64,000 nucleotides of DNA, taken from the NCBI RefSeq assembly GCF_001667035.1, contig NZ_LZIR01000008.1, positions 216,842 to 280,841 of the forward strand. Reading direction: 5' to 3'. Every line of letters starts with the position of its first letter. Position 1 is the first letter of the stretch. The notes under the pieces are model-generated. The model saw only the letters and a program-made list of their open reading frames with translations. It ran no database searches and was not told the origin of the DNA. Source of the DNA: Mycobacterium sp. 852002-51057_SCH5723018. GTDB lineage: Bacteria; Actinomycetota; Actinomycetes; Mycobacteriales; Mycobacteriaceae. The translations under genes and the position numbers were made by a program. Positions 15,925 to 26,870 of the stretch are shown here, piece by piece.

Positions 15925-17283
15925 CAGGGCGGCCACTTCTGCGGCCGCGCGTTGGCCGGACCTGACGGCGCCGTCGAGGAACCCCGTCCATTCGTCGGCG
16001 GTCTCGGTCCCGGCCCAGTGGATCGGCCCGACCGGCGCGCGCAAACACCGCCCGAATCGCGTCCATGAGCCCGGTGGCACCGCCGCCGTCGGGCCGCCCG
16101 GTGCGAAACCCTCTGCGCCCCAACGGTGATCGACATAGTCGAGGGGTTTGAGCGCCTCGTCGCCGAACAGCGACGCGAAGCAGCGCAGCGCGTCGCGGCG
16201 GCGCTGCTCGGGGAGAAGCGAGTCGAACGCGCGGGCGTCCACGAATCCCATCAGGATCCCAGGCCCGTCGGCGTGCGGGCTGACGTCGAAGGTGATGAAC
16301 ACCGGGCCCTTGTCGGACAGCGCCTGCCCGGAGAACCCGTCGGCGCGCCAGAACGGTGTCTCGTACGCCGCGTACGCCTTGCTGAGCCGGCCCTGCGGCC
16401 AGTGCCGGGCGAGTTGGTCGTACTCGGCGGGCAGCGGGGGAGCGAACTCGATCGACGCGCGATGGGCCGGGGGGATCGCGACGATGACGAACCCGGCCTC
16501 GACGGGGCCGGCGTCACTGGTTACGGTCACTCCCGCGCCGTGGCGGTCGATGCGGCGCACCGGCGCGTTGAGCACGACGCGCGCGCCCAGTTCGGCGGCC
16601 GCCACCTGGGCGATCTGCTGGGTGCCGCCCGGAAAACGGTCCTGCTGGGCACCGTTTTCGACGTCGAGCAGCCGGTCCAGGCCGCCGGCGGCGTGGGTGT
16701 AGCGGGCGGCGTGCAGCATCGACACATCGTCGGGTTCACACCCCCAGGTCACCCGGGCCACGATGGCCATCAGGTCGAGCGACGAGGCCGTCGCGCGCAC
16801 CGAGCGCAACCACCCGCCGAGCGACATGCCGTCCAGCTCGCGCGCCCGGCGCGCGTCCCAGGGGGTCGCCACCGGCACGCCACGGGCGATCCTCTCGAAT
16901 TGCCAACGCAGCCGGCCGATATCGAGCAGCCCGGTCAGCGACAGCTTGGGAATCGTGCCGCGGTACGGGCGGGCCCAGCCGCGCCAGTGGATCACATTCT
17001 TGCCGTCGTGGTGGGTCGGGGCGGTCGGGACCTCGAGCTCGGCCGCCAGCGCCAGGACGGCGTCCTGGGTTGGCCCGACGAACGTGCCGCCCAGATCGGC
17101 GGGCAACCCCGCGACGCTGCCCGTGAACGAGCGCCCGCCGACGCGGTCGCGGCCCTCGAACACCAGCACGTCGTGGCCCTGGCGCGTCAGCTCGCGCGCC
17201 GCGCACAGCCCGGCAAAGCCGGCACCGACGACGACAACGTCGACAATCCGCGGCGGCTTTGTCACGCCCCTAGTCAACCGCAT
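15919..17283 (-). CDS. aofH: flavin-containing monoamine oxidase (AofH-like)
   Basis: A 454-residue FAD amine oxidase. It has the dinucleotide-binding [32 protein letters not shown], the substrate-domain region [15 protein letters not shown], and the C-terminal FAD contact [20 protein letters not shown]. It has no signal peptide, unlike the other amine oxidase 1 kb away, so it is probably cytoplasmic. Gene order with the neighbouring DUF7064-like and phosphotransferase genes matches Rv3170-Rv3168. The amine substrate has not been assigned. ATG and an in-frame GTG six codons later (before TKPPRIVD) are both possible starts. Confidence 0.88.
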   Translation of the reverse strand: MRLTRGVTKPPRIVDVVVVGAGFAGLCAARELTRQGHDVLVFEGRDRVGGRSFTGSVAGLPADLGGTFVGPTQDAVLALAAELEVPTAPTHHDGKNVIHWRGWARPYRGTIPKLSLTGLLDIGRLRWQFERIARGVPVATPWDARRARELDGMSLGGWLRSVRATASSLDLMAIVARVTWGCEPDDVSMLHAARYTHAAGGLDRLLDVENGAQQDRFPGGTQQIAQVAAAELGARVVLNAPVRRIDRHGAGVTVTSDAGPVEAGFVIVAIPPAHRASIEFAPPLPAEYDQLARHWPQGRLSKAYAAYETPFWRADGFSGQALSDKGPVFITFDVSPHADGPGILMGFVDARAFDSLLPEQRRRDALRCFASLFGDEALKPLDYVDHRWGAEGFAPGGPTAAVPPGSWTRFGRCLRAPVGPIHWAGTETADEWTGFLDGAVRSGQRAAAEVAALL

Positions 17284-17357
17284 CTCGACGGTGTCGCAGG
17301 CGCGAACGTGGACTTGTGGCGCGAATGACCCGAAAACTCGCCGCCGGCGGGCAAGGT

Positions 17358-18481
17358 CTAGGGCGCGACCGTCAGCCAGTCTTTGAAGCCGGAGGGGTCG
17401 TGGCGGCCCAGCGCGCCGTGCTCGTAGAGGCCCCAGCCTTCGACCGGTTCCCCGTCGCCGTCGCGGCACAGCGCGCGACCCACGTGGTCGATCACGCCGA
17501 AGCCCGAGCGCGCGACGATCGCCGGGTCGGTCATGTCGTAAGTCAGGCGCTCGACGAACTTTTCGCCCTTCCACATGCCGTGCAGCCAGTCGGAGTCGCC
17601 GCCGTAGCCGCCTCCGACGTGGATGGGCACGGGCAGCTTGGACTCCACGTCGAAGTGAACCGGTGTGCCGTCGGGGGCCGTCGCGTCGATCGTCGCCCCG
17701 GTGGGGATGCGGGTGCCGGAGCGGTAGTGGATCTTGACCCGCGGCCAGCCGAGCTGTTCGACGCGGCCGTCGCGCCAGATCCGGGTGCAGTCGTTGAGCG
17801 AGCGGAACCCGTTGGGCTCCTCCTGGATGATCAGCACGATGGCGAAGTCGTTGAACGCCATGGGCACGTACAGCCACCACATGCCCTCGAACGGGGGGTC
17901 GGCGGGCCGGCCCGCGGGCTCGGGCTCGCCGATAGGCCTGATGCCCCAGGACCGGTCGCGGCTGCCGAGCCAGGTTCCCGGGTCGACGGCGATCTCCTCG
18001 CCGTCAATGGCGATGCGGCCGCTCCAGCTGCCGAGCTGGGCGAACCGCTGGGCGTCCAGCGTCACCCGGTTGCCGGTCCGCAGGACGTGCGGCTGTTCCT
18101 GGACGACGTCGAACAGCCCCTCCCAAGTGAGATCGGCTGCGATGCCCTCGGTTTCGTCGAGGACGAGGCGCAGCTTGCGCAGCGGTTCGCTGACCTCGAT
18201 CCGGTAGCCGTTGACGCGCTGGTTGAGCCGGTCGGAGTCGATGGCGTCGGACAGGTGCACGGCGGTCTGCGTGTCGCCGCGGCGGATGAGCACGAACGCG
18301 TCCTTGACGCCGAGGTTGGGGTAGTAGCCCATGCCGCTGATCAAGAAGATGTCGCCGGTGCGGTCGTGGGCGTTGAAGTAGGAGCGGTCGTAAAAATTGC
18401 GGTCCGAGCTACCCGGCCACGCGATGGGTTGCGGAAGCTGGTGTACCGGGAACTCGTCGAGCGGGCCAAGTATTTGCGGCA

Positions 18482-18482
<1 letters not shown>
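17358..18482 (-). CDS. DUF7064-like beta protein (Rv3169 homologue)
   Basis: A 374-residue soluble protein rich in beta strands and aromatic residues ([58 protein letters not shown]), consistent with a double-lipocalin/AttH-like fold. It matches the conserved mycobacterial Rv3169 type. Its start overlaps the phosphotransferase stop by one base (TGATG), and such proteins commonly accompany phosphotransferase/acyl-CoA-metabolism genes. The precise function is unknown; ligand binding or isomerase-like activity is possible. It lies 74 bases before the amine oxidase start on the same strand, so one operon of three genes is likely. Confidence 0.75.
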
Positions 18483-19682
<1,200 letters not shown>

Positions 19683-19683
19683 T

Positions 19684-20286
19684 ATGAAAGCAGACCCATC
19701 CGACCTTGACAAGGGCCCCGGCGCCGGGCGCCCCCGGGATCCGCGCATCGATTCGGCGATCCTGTCGGCGACCGCGGAACTGCTTGTGGAGATCGGTTAT
19801 TCGAACCTTAGCCTGGCCGCGGTCGCCGAGCGGGCGGGCACCACTAAATCCGCGCTCTACCGCCGGTGGTCGAGCAAGGCCGAACTGGTGCACGAGGCGG
19901 CGTTCCCGACCGCGCCCACCGCGCTGGAGGCCCCGGCCGGGGACATCGCCGCCGACGTCCGGATGATGATCGAGGCCACCCGCGACGTGTTCACCACGCC
20001 GGTGGTACGTGCCGCATTGCCCGGCCTGGTCGCCGACATGACGGCCGACCCCGCGCTCAACGCCCGGGTGATGACACGCTTCGCCGACGTGTTCACCGCG
20101 GTCAGGGTGCGCCTGCGCGAGGCCGTCGACCGCGGCGAAGCGCATCGCGAGGTGGACCCGGACCGATTGATCGAGCTGATCGGGGGAGCGACGATGCTGC
20201 GGATGCTGTTGCGCCCGGAGGAAAAGCTGGACGACACGTGGGTGGAGCAGACCACGGCCATCGTCGTGCACGGAGTGACGGGATGA
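19684..20286 (+). CDS. TetR family regulator (Rv3167c-like)
   Basis: A 200-residue TetR regulator. The N-terminal helix-turn-helix spans about residues 15-65 (ILSATAELLVEIGYSNLSLA, then VAERAGTTKSALYRRWSSKA). The C-terminal ligand domain (TetR_C-like) has DVRMMIEATRDVFTTPVVRA and a late RLIELIGGATMLRMLL. Its position, divergent from the phosphotransferase/DUF7064/aofH set, is that of Rv3167c, which I recall is linked to that set and to host-cell phenotypes in M. tuberculosis. It overlaps the downstream SDR gene by 4 bases (ATGA). The operator-like repeat overlaps its promoter, so autoregulation is likely. Confidence 0.88.
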   Translation: MKADPSDLDKGPGAGRPRDPRIDSAILSATAELLVEIGYSNLSLAAVAERAGTTKSALYRRWSSKAELVHEAAFPTAPTALEAPAGDIAADVRMMIEATRDVFTTPVVRAALPGLVADMTADPALNARVMTRFADVFTAVRVRLREAVDRGEAHREVDPDRLIELIGGATMLRMLLRPEEKLDDTWVEQTTAIVVHGVTG

Positions 20287-21155
20287 CCCAGCGGCTCGCG
20301 GGCCGGGCCGCGATCGTCACCGGCGCCAGCCGCGGGTTGGGCCGCGCGATCGCGCTGGCCCTCGCGGCGGAGGGCGCGGCGGTGGCCGTCGCGGGGCGCA
20401 CCGAACAGGTGTGGGACGACCGGTTGCCCGGCACCATCGGGGAGACGGTCGCCGCCATCGAGGCGGCGGGCGGGCGCGCCGTGGCGATCCGGGCCGACCT
20501 GACCGACCGCGACGACGTGGCCCGCCTGGCCGCCGAGACGCGAGAAGCCTTGGGCCCCATCACCATTCTGGTCAACAACGCGGCGTTCACCGCGCCCGGC
20601 CGTCCGCCGGTGCGCGGGGCGCCGCCGCGCGCCAAGCCCACCAGGCCCGCTGCTCCCGGTGGCAAACCCGGCTGGCCGGGCTTCGTCAGCACGCCGTTGC
20701 AGGCGTTTCGCCGCCACTTCGACATCGCGGTGTTCGCGGCCTACGAGCTGATGCAGCTGGTGTGCCCCGACATGTTCGACGCCGGCGGCGGCTCGATCGT
20801 CAACATCACCTCGGTGGCGTCTCGCATGCCCGGCGACGGGCCTTATCCGGACCGCAGCGGCGGGGTGCTGCCCGGCTACGGCGGGTCGAAGGCGGCCCTC
20901 GAGCACCTCACCCAGTGCGCCGCCTACGACCTCGCCGACCACAACATCGCGGTGAACGCACTAGCGCCATCCAAACCCATCCTGACGCCGGGCCTGGCCT
21001 ACTATGCCCGGGACTTCGTCGATACCGCACCGGCGGACGAATTCGCCCGGGCCGCGGTCGAACTGGCGCTGGTGGACGCCGCGGCCGTCACCGGCCGCAC
21101 CATCGGCCACCTGCAGGTGCTCGACGGCAGCTTCGGGCCGTTCACACTGGACTAG
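20283..21155 (+). CDS. short-chain dehydrogenase/reductase
   Basis: A 290-residue classical SDR: cofactor motif VTGASRGLGRAIAL (TGxxxGxG) near residue 13, NNAAF near residue 100, serine in NITSVAS, and YGGSK as the Tyr-x3-Lys pair. A Pro/Arg-rich insertion of about 25 residues (GRPPVRGAPPRAKPTRPA) lies just after NNAAF, which is unusual for the family. It is coupled to the TetR stop by an ATGA overlap, so it is probably a member of the same regulon. The substrate is unknown. The C-terminus meets the HNH gene in a 4-base convergent overlap. Confidence 0.85.
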   Translation: MTQRLAGRAAIVTGASRGLGRAIALALAAEGAAVAVAGRTEQVWDDRLPGTIGETVAAIEAAGGRAVAIRADLTDRDDVARLAAETREALGPITILVNNAAFTAPGRPPVRGAPPRAKPTRPAAPGGKPGWPGFVSTPLQAFRRHFDIAVFAAYELMQLVCPDMFDAGGGSIVNITSVASRMPGDGPYPDRSGGVLPGYGGSKAALEHLTQCAAYDLADHNIAVNALAPSKPILTPGLAYYARDFVDTAPADEFARAAVELALVDAAAVTGRTIGHLQVLDGSFGPFTLD

Positions 21156-22528
21156 TCATCCGGCGGGTCGGGATCTCCGCGCAACAGTTCTTCGGGGTGG
21201 TGGGCGTGGTTGATTCGAGGTGGGCCGGTGCCGTCGGTCCAGCCGAGTCGCCCGCTGTTCGTGACCACGGTGTGCCATTCGCCGCGGCTGGCCCCGCCGT
21301 GGTCGCAATCGCAGGCAAAGTACAGCTTGTCGGCGTCGGTCCGCCCACCCTTTGCCCAGTCCGGTGCGTGGTGCACTTCGCAGCGATAACCCGATTCCAG
21401 GCAGTTGGGTCGGGTGCACCCGCGGTCGCGCGCATAGCAGATGAGTCGCTGGTCGGCGGTGGCGATGCGTTTTTGGCGGCCGAGATACAGCGGCCGGCTG
21501 GTGTGGTCGTCGAACACCGCCAAGTAGTGAATGGCCTTGGCGGCCATGCGAATCAGGTCTCGCATCGGCAACCGGGACCCGCCCCCGGTGCGCGCGGGCG
21601 CCGGCATCGGGATCGAGTCGTTGAGGACGGCGTGGGCGGCCTGGTTGAGTTCGGCCAGTGTCGTGGTGACGATGACGGTGACGGGGTGGCCGCGGTGTGT
21701 GCCGAGCTTGCCCGAGGCGATCGCGGCCGCCAGGCCCAGCTTGAGCGCGTCGTGGCAGCGTTGCGCCGGGGTGCGCTGATCGCGCTCCTCGGGCTGGGTG
21801 CCCTCGGGTTGGTGCCGGCCCGGCCGCACGGCCGCCTCGATCGCTTCGAAGTAGGCGCGGGCCTCGGGGTCCAGCAACCCCGAGAGACGCGACATGCCGT
21901 CGGGGCCCTGCGGCCCCAGGCGCAGCCCGCGCCGGCGCGCCCGGTCCTCGTCGGTGAACAGCCCGTCGGGATTGAGGTAGTCGGCGATGCGCTGGCCCAG
22001 CCTGACCACGACGCCGGCATCCAGCTTGGTGGCATGGCGCACCAGGGTGCGCTCGGCCTCGGCCACGTCGGTCGGCGAAACACAGGCCGGCAGCACGTCG
22101 ACCGCCTGGCAGACCGCGCGGATATGGTCCTCACCGACCGCGCCGGCTTCCACCGCGGCCGCCAGCTCCGGAAGCTCGGGCTGCACCGGGGGACCGGTCA
22201 GCGAGCGGCGCGGCCGTATCCGGGCGGCGAGTTTGAAGCGCCGCACGATCTCCCTGGGCGTCACCCGCAGCCGCGCGCAAAGCGCTGCCCGCGTCGACGG
22301 GATGCACTCGCTGCCATCGGGCGGGTCGGCGATCTCCCCGAAAAACCGGTACATCAGCCCGCGGTTGATACGGTCCTGCGTCTCCAGCCGCTCGGCGACG
22401 TCGACGCGGAAACCGTTGCCCACCACGTCCGATGACGTGTCGCGCAGCACGTCGTGCGCGGCGTCGATAGCGTCGAGAGCAGCGCCGATCCGCTCCCGTG
22501 CCTCGTTGGCGCCCAAGCAGGAACCCAT
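21152..22528 (-). CDS. DUF222/HNH endonuclease-like protein (13E12 family)
   Basis: A 458-residue protein of the mycobacterial 13E12 repeat family: DUF222 in the N-terminal two thirds (AALCARLRVTPREIVRRFKL, LTDADKLD-like helices, LDPEARAYFEAIEAAV) and a C-terminal HNH domain. The HNH part shows RDRGCTRPNCLESGYRCEVH followed by HAPDWAKGG, with Cys pair and His. The family is highly repeated in mycobacterial genomes and associated with phage-like integration hot spots; nuclease activity is presumed but untested. The gene appears full length. Its stop overlaps the SDR stop in a shared CTAG. Confidence 0.88.
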   Translation of the reverse strand: MGSCLGANEARERIGAALDAIDAAHDVLRDTSSDVVGNGFRVDVAERLETQDRINRGLMYRFFGEIADPPDGSECIPSTRAALCARLRVTPREIVRRFKLAARIRPRRSLTGPPVQPELPELAAAVEAGAVGEDHIRAVCQAVDVLPACVSPTDVAEAERTLVRHATKLDAGVVVRLGQRIADYLNPDGLFTDEDRARRRGLRLGPQGPDGMSRLSGLLDPEARAYFEAIEAAVRPGRHQPEGTQPEERDQRTPAQRCHDALKLGLAAAIASGKLGTHRGHPVTVIVTTTLAELNQAAHAVLNDSIPMPAPARTGGGSRLPMRDLIRMAAKAIHYLAVFDDHTSRPLYLGRQKRIATADQRLICYARDRGCTRPNCLESGYRCEVHHAPDWAKGGRTDADKLYFACDCDHGGASRGEWHTVVTNSGRLGWTDGTGPPRINHAHHPEELLRGDPDPPDD

Positions 22529-22591
22529 GCCCCGACACTATGAATCACCTCTGTCACGGTCGCCCGACCGGACAAGCCGTCGTCGCCGGCC

Positions 22592-22618
22592 TGTGGATGA
22601 AATCGCAACTGTGGATAA
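22592..22618. promoter_or_regulatory. two DnaA-box-like sites before the moxR operon
   Basis: On the plus strand TGTGGATAA is the exact complement of the DnaA box TTATCCACA. TGTGGATGA, one mismatch away, lies 18 bases upstream in the same orientation. They sit 60-85 bases before the DUF4129 start. No dnaA/dnaN or AT-rich unwinding region is nearby, so an origin is not suggested. Confidence 0.4.
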
Positions 22619-22675
22619 GCTCTCCGGCGCCACACGGGCGCCGTTCCTGGCGGCGAGACCTCCTGACGTGCCAGT

Positions 22676-23674
22676 ATGAAGAAAGTCAGTGCCGCAACGG
22701 CGGCAGGCAACCGGCCGAGTGGTGTGCCAATGCCCGGTATCGACAAGCCGACGGGGCGGGTCATCGCCCTGATCGTCCTCTTGATCTTTGTTGCTGCCGC
22801 GCTGCGCGGCTATCTTCCGGCCCAAGACCACGCCGTGCACCGGGAGCCGGGCAGCAGCCGGGCGGCGCTGATGTTCGTCATCGCGGCCCTGAGCGGGACC
22901 CTCGCGCTCTTGACGATCGCGGTGGTCGCGCGGCTGCGCGATCCACGCGCCGTGGCACCAAAGCAGGGCGACCTGTCTGAGCTGCTCGGCACCGGCATTG
23001 GTCGTCCGAGCTGGCGGGTGCTGCTGATCGGGCTCGTGCTCATCCTGGCGTGGCTCTTGATCGTGACGCTGCTGATCCGATTCGTGATGCCGCACTCCGC
23101 CACTCCCACCGCGCCCAACGCGCCTCCGAACGCGCCGCCGTCGGGGCACGCCAGCACCGCGCCGCCCCCGCAACGACCGCCGAACAACACCGGGGACATG
23201 TTCGGTGTCCTGCTTGCCGGCGCGATCCCGATGATGCTGGTCATCGTCGCCGGTTCGGTGATCATGTCGCGGCGGCGGTGGCGCGCGACGACACCCGCCG
23301 CCATCGTCGGGGAGGATTCCGAGCCGCCGGCGCCGACACCGCCGTCGGAGTCGCTGGCCCGCGCGGCCGAACTGGGCCTGGCCGAGATGGGCGACCTGAG
23401 CCGGGAACCGCGCGAGGCGATCATCGCCTGCTATGCCGCGATGGAGCGCGAGCTCGCCAATGTCCCGGGAGCCGCCCCGCAGGACTTCGACACACCGACC
23501 GAGGTGCTGGTCCGGGCCGTCGAACACCACGCGCTGCACCCCGACAACGCGGTGCAGCTGGTGAACCTGTTCGAAGAGGCGCGTTTCAGCCCGCACGTGA
23601 TGAACGAGGGCCACCGTGAGGTGGCGGTCAACGTGCTGCGGCTCGTCCTCGATGAGTTGCGGAGCCCGGTATGA
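22676..23674 (+). CDS. DUF4129 membrane protein (Rv3166c-like)
   Basis: A 332-residue membrane protein with four predicted hydrophobic segments: GRVIALIVLLIFVAAALRGY, the ALMFVIAALSGTLALLTIAV stretch, VLLIGLVLILAWLLIVTLL, and AGAIPMMLVIVAGSVIM. A Pro/Asn-rich loop (about 140-175) precedes the last one. The C-terminal cytoplasmic part (PREAIIACYAAMERELANVP, TPTEVLVRAVE) is the DUF4129 domain found in MoxR-DUF58 operons. It is the first gene of the five-gene operon and overlaps the next by 4 bases. A later in-frame ATG (MPGIDKPTG) is an alternative start because no strong ribosome site precedes either. Confidence 0.82.
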   Translation: MKKVSAATAAGNRPSGVPMPGIDKPTGRVIALIVLLIFVAAALRGYLPAQDHAVHREPGSSRAALMFVIAALSGTLALLTIAVVARLRDPRAVAPKQGDLSELLGTGIGRPSWRVLLIGLVLILAWLLIVTLLIRFVMPHSATPTAPNAPPNAPPSGHASTAPPPQRPPNNTGDMFGVLLAGAIPMMLVIVAGSVIMSRRRWRATTPAAIVGEDSEPPAPTPPSESLARAAELGLAEMGDLSREPREAIIACYAAMERELANVPGAAPQDFDTPTEVLVRAVEHHALHPDNAVQLVNLFEEARFSPHVMNEGHREVAVNVLRLVLDELRSPV

Positions 23675-24153
23675 GAAAGCTGGTGGCCCTGGGCGTTTGC
23701 CTCATCGTCGGGATCGAGCTGATGGCGCTCATCCTGCACGGTCGCCAACTTTTGTTGATTGCATCGGGAATCGCCCTGGCGCTGGTGTTGCTCAACATCC
23801 GCCGTTACCTGGGACGCGTCCCGGAACCCGCGGACGAGTCGGACCCCGACGACCGGACGGACTCGTTGCGTCGCTGGCTTTCCACTACCGAGACGACGCT
23901 GCGCCGGTCGGACTCCACCCGCGCGGACTGGGATCGGCATCTCCGTCCGATGCTCGCCCGACGGTACGAAATGACCACGGGGCAAAAGCAATCCAAGGAT
24001 CCGGTGGCGTATCACGCCACCGGCCGGATGCTCTTCGGTGTCGAACTGTGGGAGTGGGTCAATCCCAACAACGTCACGCGCACCGGTGACCGGGAGCCTG
24101 GTCCCGGCCGTGCGGCGCTGGAAGAGATTCTGCGAAAGTTGGAGCAGGTATGA
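23671..24153 (+). CDS. small membrane protein of the moxR operon (Rv3165c-like)
   Basis: A 160-residue protein with two adjacent N-terminal membrane segments (LVALGVCLIVGIELMALIL and LLLIASGIALALVLLNI), then a hydrophilic cytoplasmic domain (RADWDRHLRPMLARRYEMTT). No named domain is recognised. It is coupled to the DUF4129 gene by ATGA and lies 16 bases before moxR. Position suggests a membrane subunit of the MoxR/DUF58 system. Confidence 0.78.
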   Translation: MRKLVALGVCLIVGIELMALILHGRQLLLIASGIALALVLLNIRRYLGRVPEPADESDPDDRTDSLRRWLSTTETTLRRSDSTRADWDRHLRPMLARRYEMTTGQKQSKDPVAYHATGRMLFGVELWEWVNPNNVTRTGDREPGPGRAALEEILRKLEQV

Positions 24154-24169
24154 GGGGAGCCAGCCAGAT

Positions 24170-25147
<978 letters not shown>

Positions 25148-25154
25148 GCGCGGT

Positions 25155-26423
25155 GTGATCGAGAGCCGTGAGGTCGAGTTCCGTTGGCGGCCAGCGCCGC
25201 TGGCGCGGACGATCGCCACCTGCGCCGGGGTCGCGCTGGCCGCCGCCGTGATCGGTGCGCGCTGGCAGCTGATCGCCTTCGCCGCACCACTGCTCGGGGT
25301 GCTGTGCTCCATCAGCTGGCAGCGCCCGGTGCCCAAGATCCGGGTGCACGGAGAACCCGACTCGCAGCGCTGCTTCGAAAACGAACCGGCGCGGGTGACC
25401 GTGTGGGCTACCGACGAATCCGGAACGGCCGGGACCGCGGCGCTCGAACTCACGCTTTCGGCCGTCGCGGGCATGGACCTCGAAGCGCTCGACTCGGATG
25501 CCAGTCACACGAAAACCATTGGGGCGACCGCACATCGCTGGGGCCGCTATCCCATTCGGGCCCGGGTGGACGTGCTCGCGCGCGGTGGGCTGCTGATCGG
25601 AACGGCCACCGTCGACGCCGCCGACGTGATCGTGTTTCCGCTGACGCCGCCGCAGTCGACGCCCATCCCGCAGATCGAGCTGCTCGACCGGCTGGGTGCC
25701 CACCTGACCAGGCACATCGGACCGGGCGTCGAGTATGCCGACATTCGCCCCTACGTGCCCGGTGACCAACTGCGGGCGGTGAACTGGCCGGTGAGCGCGC
25801 GCCGCCGCCAGTTGCACGTGACGCAGCGGCTGACCGACCGGGCCGCCGACGTGGTGGTGCTGATCGACACGTATCGACAGCCGGCGGGTCCGGCGACCGA
25901 GGCCACCGAACGAGTCGTACGCGGCGCGGCGCAAGTGGTGCAGACCGCGCTGCGCCACGGCGATCGGGCCGGGGTCGTCGCCCTCGGCGGCAACCGCCCC
26001 CGATGGCTCGGCGCCGACATCGGCCAGCGCCAGTTCTACCGCGTGCTCGATACTGTGCTCAGTGCCGGCGAACGATTTGAAAACACCACCGGCACACTGG
26101 CTCCGCGCGCGGCCGTCCCCGCCGGGGCGATCGTCATCGCGTTCTCGACGCTGCTCGACACCGAGTTCGCACTGGCGTTGATCGACCTTCGCAAGCGCGG
26201 CCACGTCGTGCTCGCCGTCGACGTTCTCGACACCTCGCCGTTCGATGCCCAGCAGGATCCTCTGGTCGATCGGATGTGGGCGCTGCAGCGCTCCGCCATG
26301 TATCGCGACATGGCCACCGTCGGCGTGGACATCGTGGCCTGGCAAGGGGACAGCACGTTGGATCAGTCGATGGGGGTACTGCCGGACCGCCGGCATCGGG
26401 TGCGGGGGCGGCTCCGCACATGA
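25155..26423 (+). CDS. DUF58 protein, MoxR partner (Rv3163c-like)
   Basis: A 422-residue protein with two N-terminal membrane segments (about residues 15-55) and a central DUF58 motif, DIRPYVPGDQLRAVNWPVSA. The C-terminal half is VWA-like (VVVLIDTYRQPAG with a partial metal-binding site, GAIVIAFSTLLD). DUF58 proteins are the usual substrates of MoxR ATPases and are found in cell-envelope stress operons. A GTG start is used 7 bases after the moxR stop. It overlaps the next gene by 4 bases. Confidence 0.87.
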   Translation: MIESREVEFRWRPAPLARTIATCAGVALAAAVIGARWQLIAFAAPLLGVLCSISWQRPVPKIRVHGEPDSQRCFENEPARVTVWATDESGTAGTAALELTLSAVAGMDLEALDSDASHTKTIGATAHRWGRYPIRARVDVLARGGLLIGTATVDAADVIVFPLTPPQSTPIPQIELLDRLGAHLTRHIGPGVEYADIRPYVPGDQLRAVNWPVSARRRQLHVTQRLTDRAADVVVLIDTYRQPAGPATEATERVVRGAAQVVQTALRHGDRAGVVALGGNRPRWLGADIGQRQFYRVLDTVLSAGERFENTTGTLAPRAAVPAGAIVIAFSTLLDTEFALALIDLRKRGHVVLAVDVLDTSPFDAQQDPLVDRMWALQRSAMYRDMATVGVDIVAWQGDSTLDQSMGVLPDRRHRVRGRLRT

Positions 26424-26857
26424 AGTCGATGCCGCTGGTCGTCTCCACGCTTTTCGGTGCCCTGATGGTGGGCCTGGCCGCCGTCGGGACTCATGGCATG
26501 GCGGTTGGCGCCTGGGTGGCGGCCCTGATCGCGGTGAGCGCCGGGGTGGTTTACCGGCCGGCCGTTACCGCTGCCGTATTGCTCTGCGTGGCAACCATCT
26601 CGGTGTCCGATCCGTCGCTGGTCTTCGCGGCTTGGTCCGGCCTGTGCGCCGCCGCCTACCTGGTCTGCCGCCATGCGGTCGGTACCCCTGAGGGGGTCGT
26701 CCTGTGGAGCTGGCCGACAGTTCTTGGCGCCGTTGGGTTTACCGTCGCCGGGTTGGTCGCGACGTCGTTCCCGCTGCAGCTGCCGTGGCTGCCGCTGGCG
26801 GCGCCATTGGCCGCCCTGGCCATCTACATCGTGGCGATGCGCCCGTTCGTGCGCTGA
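26420..26857 (+). CDS. integral membrane protein of the moxR operon (Rv3162c-like)
   Basis: A 145-residue, very hydrophobic protein with about four membrane segments (LVVSTLFGALMVGLAAVG, VAALIAVSAGVVY, TAAVLLCVATISV, LAALAIYIVAMRPF). No named domain. It is the last gene of the operon, coupled to the DUF58 gene by ATGA. Its stop lies within a perfect palindrome shared with the nuoN stop. Confidence 0.75.
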   Translation: MKSMPLVVSTLFGALMVGLAAVGTHGMAVGAWVAALIAVSAGVVYRPAVTAAVLLCVATISVSDPSLVFAAWSGLCAAAYLVCRHAVGTPEGVVLWSWPTVLGAVGFTVAGLVATSFPLQLPWLPLAAPLAALAIYIVAMRPFVR

Positions 26858-26870
26858 GCCGGCTCAGCGC
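26851..26870. terminator. palindrome over the two convergent stops (possible terminator)
   Basis: A perfect 20-base palindrome, GCGCTGAGCC and its complement, contains the stop codons of the moxR operon and of nuoN. It could form a hairpin in either transcript, but no T tract follows on either side, so bidirectional termination is only a possibility. Confidence 0.35.

Noticed and set aside
21152..22528. Insertion sequence or prophage fragment
   Set aside because: No terminal inverted repeats, target duplication, transposase or integrase is present; the gene is an intact 13E12 family member.
22592..22618. Chromosomal or plasmid replication origin
   Set aside because: Only two boxes are present, with no AT-rich unwinding element or replication gene nearby.
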